Shown piece after piece: positions 24,757 to 36,600 of a stretch of DNA of 64,000 nucleotides (within the stretch, counting starts at the first letter, position 1; every line of letters begins with the position of its first letter). Source of the stretch: Plasmodium malariae (Eukaryota; Apicomplexa; Aconoidasida; Haemosporida; Plasmodiidae); the NCBI RefSeq assembly GCF_900090045.1, contig NC_041785.1, positions 2,023,001-2,087,000 on the forward strand, read 5' to 3'. Below the pieces are notes generated by a model. It saw only the letters and a list, made by a program, of their open reading frames with translations. It ran no database searches and was not told where the DNA came from. The position numbers and the translations under genes were made by a program.

Positions 24757-24946
24757 CCCAAGGAGAGACCCGAACCACTAGACCGAAGATTGTCCCATGT
24801 ATGTGCATACATTTATGTGTATGTATGTGTGTATGTATGTGTGTATGTATGTGTGTATGTATGTGTGTATGTATGTATGTATGTAAATATATACATATAT
24901 AAGGACAAATTTACCATTCCCCTTAATTTTATTATATTCGTTCATT

Positions 24947-25121
24947 TATTTTATTTATTCATTTATTTTATTCATTTATTTTATTCATTTATTTTATTCA
25001 TTTATTTTATTCATTTATTTTATCCATTTATTTTATCCATTTATTTTATCCATTTATTTTATCCATTTATTTTATCCATTTATTTTATCCATTTATTTTA
25101 TCCATTTATTTTATCCATTTA
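24947..25121. repeat. 13-bp tandem repeat TTCATTTATTTTA
   Basis: About thirteen copies of a 13-bp unit. The first part of the array reads TTC and the second part TCC at the same position, so two sub-arrays meet near 25020. Because 13 is not a multiple of 3, the open frames over it cycle through three phases and are not coding evidence. Confidence 0.88.
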
Positions 25122-25888
25122 ATTTATTTTTCGCTCCCTGTAAAATGTAAATCGTGAATTGCCTTCACTGCAGAAATGAAATAAAACAATAGCTTGAACA
25201 TAAGCGAATTTGCACGAGTAGTAACTTTAGTACATAACTACCCATATACGTACATTTCTGTGTGCCAAAAAATTGTTCTCACCTATAGTCATGCTTGGAA
25301 GATAATGTGTTTACACATATAATTTACTAGAACATGTTTTTTTTTTCTTTTTCTTTTTTTTTTTTTTTGCATTTAAAATTTTACGTGAAAAAATAAAAAA
25401 AATATATAAAAGAATATGCAATTTTTCGAGAAAGGGTACAATTTTTTAAAAATATCTTTGTTTTATATTTAAAATAGTTTTTGTTTTTTTACCTGAACAG
25501 ATCAGAACATTTTTGTTTTTCCCCAAAAATAATTAATTAAATCTTACGAGTAAATGTTTCAGAATTTCTGAACAATCTTTTAATTGTACATATATAGTAT
25601 ATATATCATCATTCCGAAATATTATTTTTTCTTTTTACATTATATATAAATACATTTATATAATCGCGTTCCAGTAAACGTAAAATGCAATTTTAAAGTT
25701 AAATTTTGCGCTTTAAAATAAATCCCAAAAATTTTATGCGCATAATGTCTGCATACTGTTATCATACTATGAATATAATGTTCTTATATTTTTGACCTTC
25801 TTGTTACACAACCTTCTGGACGATTGTTCATTATAAGAATAAGAGCACCCTCCGTATGAGCTTCACGAATGCGTAAATAAAATATTTA

Positions 25889-25980
25889 CATCGCGTGTGT
25901 ACGTGTGTACGTGGGTACGTGGGTACATGTGTACATGTGTACGTGTGTGCGTGCGTACATATGTGCTTGTATATCTATGT
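25889..25980. promoter_or_regulatory. GTGTAC/GGGTAC motif cluster upstream of the small membrane protein gene
   Basis: Within about 70 bases GTAC occurs eight times, in GTGTAC, GGGTAC and GCGTAC contexts spaced mostly 8-10 bp apart. This makes a local G-rich island in otherwise very A+T-rich DNA, about 110-190 bp before the ATG at 26086. The regulatory role is inference; a simple repeat is the alternative. Confidence 0.3.
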
Positions 25981-26085
25981 CGTACATACATGTACATACG
26001 TAAACAAAATATATATACACAACAAGGGTAGCGTTAATCGAGTTTTTCGTTGGACCTATTCCTTTTTCCTTTTTTTTCTTAAAAG

Positions 26086-26631
26086 ATGAGTGAAATAGGT
26101 TTCATTTCTCATCCCCCGCCTAAGCCAGATTTCTGGATTTATTTTGCCAGTCATTTAAGAAAGGGATGGGTTCAGGTTAAATTAAATAAAGAAAAAGATG
26201 TTCATAAAATATTTTCTCATACATTAGTCCCATATAACCAAATTTAATATTAATAAAAAAAAACACTTCTTTATTACATTCCAATTTTTTGTATTTTAAA
26301 ATGGAAGTAAAATTTTAGTGGGCCATTGTTTTTGTTCCCTTCATTCTATTTGCGCTTTACTTGAAATTAACTATGCGTAAGATAAGAAAAGCAAAAGCGT
26401 TAAACAAGTTCAAAAAATTTAAAATATTGAACAAGTACATATTTGACACTTCAGTTCGAAATTTAAATACTACAACATTCCTCCTTCCCTTTAACATTTT
26501 TTTTTTTTTTAGCTACACCCTCAACTAATGAAAAAGAAGGTCCAGAGCAAGAAGAAGCAAGGTTTAATGATATGAAAATGAAAAACGAACATAAAACGAA
26601 GGATGGGCAGAAGAAAGGTTCACAAAATTAA
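26086..26631 (+). CDS. Small single-TM protein, 88 aa (3 exons)
   Basis: Exons 26086-26175, 26319-26376 and 26513-26631 join in phase with GT..AG borders and T-rich acceptors, giving 88 aa ending TAA. The N-terminus is Pro-rich and aromatic (HPPPKPDFWIYF, residues 9-20). Exon 2 encodes one hydrophobic helix (WAIVFVPFILFALYLKL, residues 31-47). The C-terminus is hydrophilic and Lys/Glu-rich (PTPSTNEKEG onward). There is no signal peptide, so the likely topology is one helix with a short N-terminal side. Size and shape resemble small subunits of mitochondrial inner-membrane complexes, but that is only an impression. The gene is tandem with eIF3L and converges with LSM12. Each exon is too short to stand out alone, so conserved phases and the TM helix are the main support. 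Confidence 0.68.
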
Positions 26632-27141
26632 TGACTAATCTTATATTAGGTTTGCTTAATCTGATACTTCAGATAAATGATTATTTTGATCCCAGTGAAA
26701 TTTTCAAAAAAAGGATGTTCTTATATAAAAAAGGAAAAATAAAAAATAAACATAAGTTCGTTTTGAATTATGTGTATACATATATAACAGCATATAAATA
26801 TATGTACACATATATAAACAGTTTCATAAATTATTCGATAGATTCCAATGGAACGATAAAAAATTCACCAAAAAAAATAAGAATATTTTTCTTTTTAGTT
26901 TTACTTAGTGTATGTACGTACATATATAAGGAATATATGTACGCGTGCAGAACGTACATAAAAAAATAAAATATGGCATAAAATAATATAATAAATTGTA
27001 ATATAATATAATAAAATAAAATGGAATATAATAGAATAAACAGCTCATCAAAATGTTAAACATATTACAGAAGGTTTATATAAAACTAATGCGTGCTTTT
27101 CTTAATTCAATAACAATAGCCACGCGTACTTCTGAATTACT
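26632..27141. other. Convergent intergenic region
   Basis: These 0.5 kb lie between the small membrane protein gene (+) and LSM12 (-). A frame open at 26631-26969 runs on from the stop but is Lys/Tyr low complexity. (AATATA)n-like sequence occupies 26975-27045. It is probably two 3' UTRs. Confidence 0.5.
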
Positions 27142-27563
27142 TTATACCTTAATGGACATATTTTTTTTTTGGCGGAACTTGGATATCTGCAAAGAAAGTA
27201 GGAAAATAAAATAAGATAAAATGACATAACACAAAATAACACAACATAAAATATGATAATATAAAATAAAATAATAAAATAATGAAGCAACATCTCCACA
27301 ATACACACACAATTCCAAATATAATTCAAATACGTTACTATCATGCTGTCCAAAACATCGTTTCACGTTATAAATTACATGTAAAAATTTATAATAAATA
27401 TTTCTTTATTGTTAATTACCACTATCGCAAATCTTTCTTTTAATTTTTCATTTTTTGCTATACAGTTATCTGGACTATATGGAGGTTTGATCCTAACCTC
27501 CCCATTTAAAACTAATATATCTTTATTATTCCAAACGCAATCTGGGTGCCTATTAAAAAGCAC

Positions 27564-27611
<48 letters not shown>

Positions 27612-28290
27612 TGTATATACATATGAAAGCATGTGTGTAAATACGTAAAAAAGCAAAATGGGATATTTAGTTTTATGTTACACTTTTTACAAAACTGATT
27701 ACATAAACTATTGCATAAATGCTTATATAAATAATTATACAAATAATAATATAAATGATTAAATTTTTTTTTTTTTATTCCGAGTAATTTGAATAAACAT
27801 TAAACTATAAAAAATTGTCCTCTAAAAAAGTAACATGTTCAGTAAATGTAAATAATAGGTACATTATAATTCACATCCCTTGTGAAAAATATTTCTTTTT
27901 TTTTTTTTTTTTTTTTTGTTGATCTTACGTTTTCCATATAAAATCGAATAACTCTTGAGCTTCCTGTGTTACCCCAATACCAATGCGAGACTTGTTTTTT
28001 TCAAAGTTGTCTAAAGCCTTTCTTTCAATTTTTTCAACAACACTTTTATCAATTGTGGGTAAAGTGGTATATGAATTTTTTAATCTTCTTTTTGATTCAA
28101 TATCTACAATTATATTTGTCCTAATTATATAAAAATTTGCTGTGCCATTTTTATTATCTTCTTTTATAATAATGAAATCTGAACAAGGATCATAGCAATA
28201 TAATTCTCCCTCAAATGTATGACCATCACAGGTTTTTATAATTATTGTATGACCAAAATACAAGGATGGATCAAAGCTATTTTTGACCAT
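27142..28290 (-). CDS. LSM12: LSM12 homologue (LSm + AD domain), 3 exons
   Basis: On the minus strand, exons are 28290-27929, 27549-27420 and 27186-27142. All have GT..AG borders, phases agree, and the total is 537 nt, 178 aa plus stop; human LSM12 is about 195 aa. Residues ~8-65 form the LSm-like fold with G-H-x-F-E-G-E-L-Y-C-Y-D-P and N-F-Y-I-I-R-T-N-I-I-V-D. Residues ~80-175 form the anticodon-binding-associated AD domain: the I-G-x-G-V-T-x-E-A-Q-E-L-F region, then D-C-V-W-N-N-K-D-I and V-R-I-K-P-P-Y-S-P-D-N-C in exon 2. Exon 3 adds ISKFRQKKN, matching the family's terminal basic helix. In other eukaryotes LSM12 binds ataxin-2 and works in mRNA translation and stability; here the role is inferred by homology. 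Intron 1 carries a ~40-bp (TA)n next to the acceptor. Confidence 0.9.
27567..27608. repeat. (TA)n microsatellite beside the LSM12 intron 1 acceptor
   Basis: About 42 bases of uninterrupted AT dinucleotide lie roughly 15 bases upstream (minus-strand sense) of the exon 2 acceptor. Its length could vary between isolates and affect splicing; that is inference. Confidence 0.85.
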
Positions 28291-28389
28291 AGTACAATCT
28301 TATGAACTGTTCATATATATTTTATGATTTTTATAAGATGGTTGCTCTTAACCATAGTACAATATTATAAACTGTTCATAAATATATTA
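28286..28389. repeat. 39-bp imperfect direct repeat spanning the LSM12 start codon
   Basis: Bases 28286-28324 and 28351-28389 align over 39 bp with four mismatches and a 65-bp offset. The proximal copy includes the LSM12 ATG (minus strand, 28290-28288). The distal copy carries its own ATG at 28355-28353. Confidence 0.85.
28311..28355 (-). promoter_or_regulatory. Upstream ORF of 14 codons in the LSM12 leader
   Basis: The ATG in the distal copy of the direct repeat opens a 14-codon frame (M-V-K-S-N-H-L-I-K-I-I-K-Y-I) ending TGA at 28311-28313, about 20 nt before the LSM12 ATG. It begins M-V-K like LSM12 itself. If it lies in the transcript leader it could reduce LSM12 translation; the transcription start is not known. 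Confidence 0.45.
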
Positions 28390-28390
28390 C

Positions 28391-31300
28391 AGTTTTGCAA
28401 ATTGGCTGTTTTTGTTTATTTTCATTTGAATTTAGAATTCTTAAATTGTGAAAATAACATTTCAAAAAGGTCTTGTGTTCAGGTACTGCGAATGCGCACA
28501 TTGCACTTGTTGTATTTATACATACATATATATATATAAGTTCATATGTTCATATATTTATATTTTCAAATTTCTACATGTAAATATAAAAAAAAAAAAG
28601 CTAAGGTAACAACGTACCCAGTTGCATAAAAGTATTAATTATATTACATTAAGATTATAAATGTGTCATATACTTGTGTGCAAAACAAAAAAAATAAAAA
28701 AGATGAAAAAAGCTGAAAAATTATAGGAAAAAAAAAAGTTACTAGAATTTACATATACCTAAACGTGTTCATTAAAAAATGGTGTAATTAAATGTTGTTA
28801 ACGAAAAATGCACAAATTACGCTTGTGAAAGTTTGAAACCTAAAAGATTTTGTTATATTTCAGAATTAAATAAAAAATATTTAAAATGTAAATATATATA
28901 TATATATATACAAGTTCAAACGTATAAACAATTTTATTTTTGATTTAAAAAATTAAAACTTTTCAAGCTAGTTTTTTATATATGGAACAATATTTTTGTT
29001 TTTGTTTTTTATTAAAATGTAAAATTAAAAAAAAAGATATAAATGAAATAGGATGTCATATATATTATATCAACGCACAAAAATTGAATTGTTCGACATA
29101 TAGAATTATACGCAATTGATGACATTTGAAAATTTAAATTTTATGTGAACATATACCAAAATTCTGTTATTTCATATGCACGTATATATATATACATATG
29201 CATACTATGTATGTACATATATATTACATGTATGTACATATATATATATATATATATATTTATGTACATATACATTTATATAAAACGAAAGTTCTACTCC
29301 CTAATTCGTAGGAATATAAGTGTACAGCGGAGTCCTTATCTCCTATTGATAATAATATATATATAAGTTTATAAGAAATACAAAAGGAAAATTTTAAGCA
29401 TGAATTGTTTAAGTTTACTTTAAGAATTTTTAAATTTTAGTATATAAGAGATGAGAAATACAGTTATATAGCACGATTCATTATTTATATATAATAATGA
29501 AAAACTACAATAATACCTTATATTTGTAGTTCTAAAAATTGAATTTTCGTTATTATTTATATAGGGAGGGCCTTTAAACGTATAAGTATATATGAATACA
29601 CATATGTAATTATATATACATATATACATAAAATAAAAAAATGATTTTTGCAGTAGGAAAATTTTGTACTATATTTAAAAGGAAAAATCTTAATTATGAT
29701 AGGTATGTGAGTGTGTACCTATGTAGGTATGTATATATGTATGCATACACATACATTCATATAATATTACTAAAATATAGATGATAAAAGGACATAGACA
29801 TATCATGAGAGAGGAAAAATATAACTATAAAGTCACTTTTATCAAACCTCATTAGTTAACAGGAATGTTATTACAAAATATATATATATATATATATATT
29901 TTTTTTTTCTTGTTCACTGCTTATAGATTCATTATCAGTACCTTATATCAACTTTCCTAGTATACTCAATTTAGCAAAAATGTATAATTTTTAAATGTAA
30001 TATTTTTCATGTATATAGGTATATATGTACCCTTATGATCATTCGATATAATACAATTTCAAAAAAAAATAAAAACATTTATATCATTATATGTATATAT
30101 GTATTATATATGTATATATGTATTATATATGTATATATGTATTATATATGTATATATATATGTATGTAGATATATTATGTTTGCAATCAACTTCATTTTT
30201 TTTTATTGATATAAACTCAAAAGTTGTGTTTTTTTTTAAATTATAATAAGTATTCCTATAAAAAAACATTCATATTTATTTAAAAAAATTTAGTTGTTTT
30301 CTGAGTCCTTTTTTTTTAGCGCATACAAAAAATTCATAAAAGGACACAGCAAAAAAGTATATATTTTGCGTACCTTTTGAACATTTGTAAAAGTAATAAA
30401 AGAAAAATGATGTTTATATTTATGTATATAAAAAGTTATCTAAATTAAAAAAAAAAGTAATGTCTAATGTAAATGTAAAGATGATAATGTAGAACATGCG
30501 CATTAGCAATTTAAAATATTTTTAGCCCAAAACAAAATTGTATATAATATATACATTTTCTTTTTCCTGCTTTGTTCATATGTTAAATGTAGAATACTAC
30601 TCTATATACGAAATGGCAAGTTTTGTTTTTACATCCCAGTCTTAGTTCAAGATAATTAACTTGCATTTATAAATAAATACCTTGCTTTATAAAAAGTAGC
30701 TTATGAATAAAACGATGTTCTTGTTATGAATAAAGTAAAAAACCTTTTGAAAATTTATAGAAATATTAAAATATCCATAGTATTCTTATATAAAAAAAAA
30801 ATAATAAAAATAAAGTGCTAAAAAAAAATGTGCATACAGTACGTAGGAATAATATATTTGTGCAAATAAAAAATAAATAAATATAATTACACATATATGA
30901 TTATTATTAAAAGAAAAAATTATATTCAAAACAAAATTAACATGTTGATTACAAAAAAAAATTTTTAAAGAAAAATATTTTAATTAACATAATTTCGTAA
31001 AATGTAAACTTCTTTGTATATCTGTAGATCACATTTTCCCTTTATTTCGAAACAGTTGCTTAATTCTTCATAAATACAAAATAACAAACAAAACATAAAA
31101 AATAAAAAATAAAACAAATATGAATATATAGGAATGTTATTGTATTATGTTTCATATTATTCTTAAACTTTTTATTGAAGACGAAATATTACGATTATTA
31201 TTTTTTCTTATGAAATTTAATATTATTATTCTACTTAACTGGAATTTATTCACGAGCATTATTTAATTACACAATTACATATAAATGTATATGTATGTAT

Positions 31301-31985
31301 ATATATGTGTGCCTATGCAAATATATCAAATTTTAAGAAAAAAAAAAAAGCCTTTTTTTATTTTTTTTTAAATTAATATATGAGGCTAATAATGCAGAAT
31401 TAAAAATTGAAGTAGTTAATATATTTATTATAAAAAATATACGTTTATGAACGCATTATTACACCAGTGTGTATATGTATACATACATAGATACATCTAA
31501 AATTTATGTCACTTTATATATTTCTCATGTGGTTATGCCATAAAGAATAATTTAAATTATTGCATGTGCATTTTTTTTTTTTACTTATATTTTTAACCAT
31601 AATTTTTTTTTCTTTCTTACTTGACCTTATAATAAAATGGAAAAAATAGAACTCTATTTTTTATTTATGGCATAATAAAAAAAAAAAAGAAAAAAAAAAG
31701 CATATCTTTAATTTTAAAAGTATGTATTTTACACTTTAAAAATACCCTAGTGCATACTGACAAAATTTACCCTGTATGAGAAAATTAAACACCTTCTTTT
31801 GCAACATTTTCAATAATATTTTTGGAAATAGCTTCATGTATAAGATAGTTGCAAAAAAATATCATGAAAAAATTATTTGATTCTTATTAATATATGGACG
31901 AATTACACTCATTTTCATTTTACGCATAGCACACAATAGTACATAAACTGAAATATATCATTATGTAAATATATATAATACATGC

Positions 31986-32026
<41 letters not shown>

Positions 32027-33683
32027 GTATATTTGTGACAATTTTTTTTTTATACTCTTTATGAATGCATATAAAATACATGTACGTTGTTCTACATACA
32101 TTCTTTACACCCGAATTATTCTTAATTGAAGTAATTCTACAAAAAAAATTTTTCATTTTTACTTTGTTACATGCATATAATGCCTGTAACTTTTTTTTTT
32201 TTTTTTGAACCTACATTAGCATATTTTTTTTTGAATTACATTTATTGAATGCTACATACAAATTTATAAAAGTAATTTGGTGAAAAAGAAAATATGACAT
32301 GTTCATAATTTTTTTTTTTTCATTTGTTCTTTTTGTTCACAGTTTTCTGAGTGTTCATTATATTCTTAACGTTCATAATTTTTTGAATATTCATAAATTT
32401 CTTCATTTTTATGTTGCTTCCTTAATATATTTTACGTTTTTTTTTTTTTTTTTTTTCCAACTTTGGTTCCAATTTTTTTTATATATGTTTACATTTTTTA
32501 TTTTTATTTTATGCGCCAATCAAGACTTTTATTGATAGGTGTTAATAAGTGTAACACTTCAGATTAAGATACTTAATATATTTTTATAACATATGTAAGA
32601 AAGGAACAAACGAAATTAGTTAAATTTACCGCAGACTTCCATTTTATATGAAGGTCTATTTTTGTATATAATTAAGGGGAAAATAAGCGGAAAATTTTCC
32701 TCATTGGATAATGAACTACTAATATATAAAACATTTACACTTTTCAAAATTTTTTGTGTATTTTTTTTATTTATTTATATTCCCAAAAACTTTTATTAAT
32801 CGTTTATTATATGCACACCAAATTTTAAGGAAAAAAAAAAAAAAAAAAAAAAAAATTCTTATAGCAGTTGAGTTTTTTCTTTTTTTCTTTTTTTTTTTAA
32901 ATATTTGGTAAAAATATGCCTCGATATTAATGTGTGTATGAGAACTACTCATACTTTATATTTCTTCATGTTTTTTAATTTTTGTTCAATTAAATATTCT
33001 GCCTTTTTTTTTTTTTTTTTTACTGTTAACTTTTACATTTCTTTTTAAATTTCCACGTACAAATAATGTTTCATGTGTACCCTCCTCTTTTTTCTTTTTA
33101 ATTTCGTGTTTTAATATATATGCTATATATGCATATACCCATGTACATATATGTGCATGTACACATATGCGAATATACACATGTACATATATGTGCATAT
33201 ACACAAGTACACATATATATATGTATGCACATAAATACTTATACGCATGTGTACATATATATACACATATTTACTGATGTGTTAACTTGTTCATTTAAAA
33301 ATAAGAAACTCTCTTGTAGCATGTACACCTTTAAAATATATTATTGTGTGCTTCAACTTATACAGATGTACGAAATAAATTGTAAGACGATAACTACATT
33401 TCCCTAATACACCTTTTTTTTTTTTTTTCTCATTCTATACTACGAAATATATATGCTAATACAAATAAATTACAAGTGTAAACCTGTTCACAACATGTAT
33501 ACATATTTATATTTAACATACATAGCATGTTCATCTTATAAATTAATTACTCCTCTTTTCATCAATATTTACAAATATTTCTCGCATTCGTTATTGCAAC
33601 CCTTATTTTGTCTTTAAAAATATATATATATATATATACATATATGTGTATATAGTTACTTGTGAAAAAACAAAAGAAAAAAG
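28391..33683. other. Long divergent intergenic region (5.3 kb), no gene seen
   Basis: This separates LSM12 (-) from the Asn-rich giant (+). I see poly-A/T runs, (TA)n tracts (for example ~29240-29260, ~29877-29900 and ~31990-32022), a 19-bp repeat of ATATATGTATATATGTATT type at about 30090-30165 and a 40-bp duplication (ATGTACATATATGTGCAT at 33141 and 33181). No open frame is convincing, and no tRNA or snRNA is recognisable. It probably holds two promoters and long leaders; an unrecognised ncRNA cannot be excluded. Confidence 0.5.
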
Positions 33684-36600
33684 ATGGAAATAAATTTTCC
33701 TAACGATAAAAACACAAGCACATGCGTGAAAAAAGTTGACTATAGTATGAACGATCAAATGAAAATGAATAATTTTTATGTGAACAGTAACAGTAACTGT
33801 AGCAATAATAATAACGGAAACAATATTATTAACTTCAAAAATTACAAAATACAAGAGTCCTTAGTTACACAACATCCGGAGCATAACAAAAACTTTTTCA
33901 TTGATAAAAATGTAAACCCCTATGAATATAATTTAATGACGAAAAATGGTCAAATGTATAACAAAAATAATGTACACCTTCAGAACAACGACAAAGGTTT
34001 TGGCATTAATAACAGCAGTGGTAGTACCATCAATAGAAGTAACATCAGTGGTACTAACATCAGTGGTACGAACATCAGTGGTACGAACATCAGTGGTACG
34101 AACATCAGTGGTACTAACATCAGTGGTAGTAACAACCGAAATAACGGTAATAACAAAAACCATTTTGTTCATGAAACAATATACAGCCCTTTGAGCTTAA
34201 AAAGCTCGTCAGATACTCGAAGGTTGAACACCACGAATGTGTTACCCAGTAGAAGCCTCACACCACAAATATTAAACAAATATGAAAATACTGCATATAA
34301 TAGTAATAATAATAATGCCAATAATAACAGCAGTAACAGTGATAACTACAATATTAATAATAATAATTATTATTATTATAATAACAATAAATACAGTAAT
34401 AACGATAACAAGTTTGTTAGTAATTACACAACAGACTGCACCGTTAATGCTAATAATAATAACAGTAATAATATAATGAATCATATTAGCTCAAACAAGA
34501 ATAACAGTATTGTTCATAATTTATATTCAAATAAAAATTTAATCGCGAATAGTAATTTATATCAGGACAAGGAAAACCAAAATAATACAAACTTATATAA
34601 TTACAATAGTCATCAGTATAATTCACCAAGTAAAAACCACAGTAGAAATTTGAGCACTAAAGGAACTGCTTACAACAACAGTGGTAAAATTGTAAAGTTC
34701 AACAATGGTGGTAACTGTAACGATAGCAGTAGTAACAATAAGATTACAGGGGCTATTAACTCGTGTGATAATTTGGTAATGTCCGATGAACATCAAATGA
34801 TGAATAGAAACATGAAACACTCAAATAATAGTATGCCAAATAATTTACACCAAATTCAAAGTAGCAAGATTCTAAGCAATAACATAAATACAAATACGTT
34901 ATATTGTGATTTAAGTAATCCTGTAGCAAATAAAATGTCGCTTATGAAAAATTTCACCATGAACGAAAATATCACAGGTGAAATGGGAGACATCAATATA
35001 AGCAATAACATGAGCGGTACCATTGGCAGTAATATATGCAGTAACATAAGCAGCAAAAATAATTATACCCTCTCGGCAAATAATTATGACGATAATAATA
35101 ATAATATTAACAATGCTGTCATAAATTATAGCAACAATAACGGCAGCACTAATGGCAATATTAATAGTAGTAACATATGTAACAATAGTAATAATAACAA
35201 TAGGAATAGTAACAATAGTAATAGTAACAATAGTAATAGTAACAATAGTAATAGTAACAATAGTAATAGTAACAAAAGTAATAGTAACAATAGTAATAGT
35301 AACAATAGTAATAGTAACAATAGTAATAGTAACAATAACGGTAGTAATTATCAACAGAATAACTTAACCATTAATAATAACAAAATGGGAATGAACATAA
35401 AAAATAGTAAATTTGAAAACAATAAAAATATTGAAGAATTTAAAGGTTCTGCAAATAAACATGATACACTAATTGAAGTAACAAAAAATATGATCATCAA
35501 TAATAATAACAGTAATAATTGTAATAATAGTAATAGTAATGTTAATAATAATATTAATAGTAGTAACTGTAATAGTAATATTAATAATAATACTAATATT
35601 AATAGTAGTAATTGTAATAGCATAAATGGAGCAAATAATCAAAACAAATTAAATAATAATAAATTAGGTTTAAACACATCAAGTGCATTATTTTTACCTT
35701 CAACCCGTAATAATAATAACAAAAATGAAATGAACAATATTGGCAGTGTTAGCAATATTGGCAGTGTTAGCAATATTGGCAGTGTTAGCAATATTGGCAG
35801 TGTTAGCAATATTGGCAGTGTTAATAATTTTGGCATTGTTAATAATATTGGCAGTGTTAATAATATTGGCAATGTCAGCAATATTAATAGTGTTAAAAAT
35901 ATTAATAATATAAGCAGCAAGAATAATATTAGCGGCAAGAATAATATTAACAATAATTATAATGATTATGATAATAAAATTTTGAAGGACATAAATAATT
36001 ATACGATAAACTCGGTCGGTAAAAATAATTCAGAAATTTACAAAAACAAACATATTTATACTGATAAATCAATTCGTGAAAGTAGTAATAATAGCATTAA
36101 CAATTGCAGTAATAAAAGTAGTAATCATTACAGTAATAAAAGTAGCAATAATTGCAGTAATAAAAGTAGCAATAATTGCAGTAATAAAAGTAGCAATAAT
36201 TGCAGTAATAAAAGCAGCAATAATTGTAATAATAAAAGCAGCAATAATTGTAATAATAAAAGCAGCAATAATTGTAATAATAAAAGCAGCAATAATTGTA
36301 ATAATAAAACCAGCAATAATTGCAATAATAATATTTTTTCAAGTGACTGTAACAATAACACAAGTGACCTTGACAAAATTAATTTTGCCAAAATTAATAA
36401 TTTAAGTGTAATAAATGATAATAATAGTAGTAATGACAAAAGTGTGAACATTTATGGGTATGAAAAAAAAGTACATAATCAAAATATAAATGCTGAAGCA
36501 AATTTAGCGAATAATGTGAGTAATAATAATAGCAATAATATTTTAAAAAACATTTTAAATAACACTATAATAGGAGGTACAAATAGTAGCACGGTAAGTG

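Larger units (their letters stand above)
24757..26085. other. Intergenic region, eIF3L to small membrane protein
   Basis: This 1.3 kb holds a (GTATGT)n tract at about 24820-24885, a 13-bp tandem repeat at 24947-25121, an A+T-rich middle and a G-richer GTAC-motif cluster at about 25889-25980. The cluster lies just upstream of the next gene. I see no coding gene. Confidence 0.6.

Noticed and set aside
24745..24800. tRNA-like D-arm/B-box words on the minus strand (GGTCTAGTGG, GGTTCGGGTC)
   Set aside because: The invariant A of the B box is missing, no cloverleaf with matching acceptor and anticodon arms can be drawn, and it overlaps the end of eIF3L.
24790..25122. 110-codon frame over GTATGT and 13-bp repeats
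   Set aside because: It is a translation of microsatellites only.
27375..27656. 93-codon minus-strand frame as its own gene
   Set aside because: Its middle is LSM12 exon 2 (AD domain); its ends are intron and a (TA)n translation.
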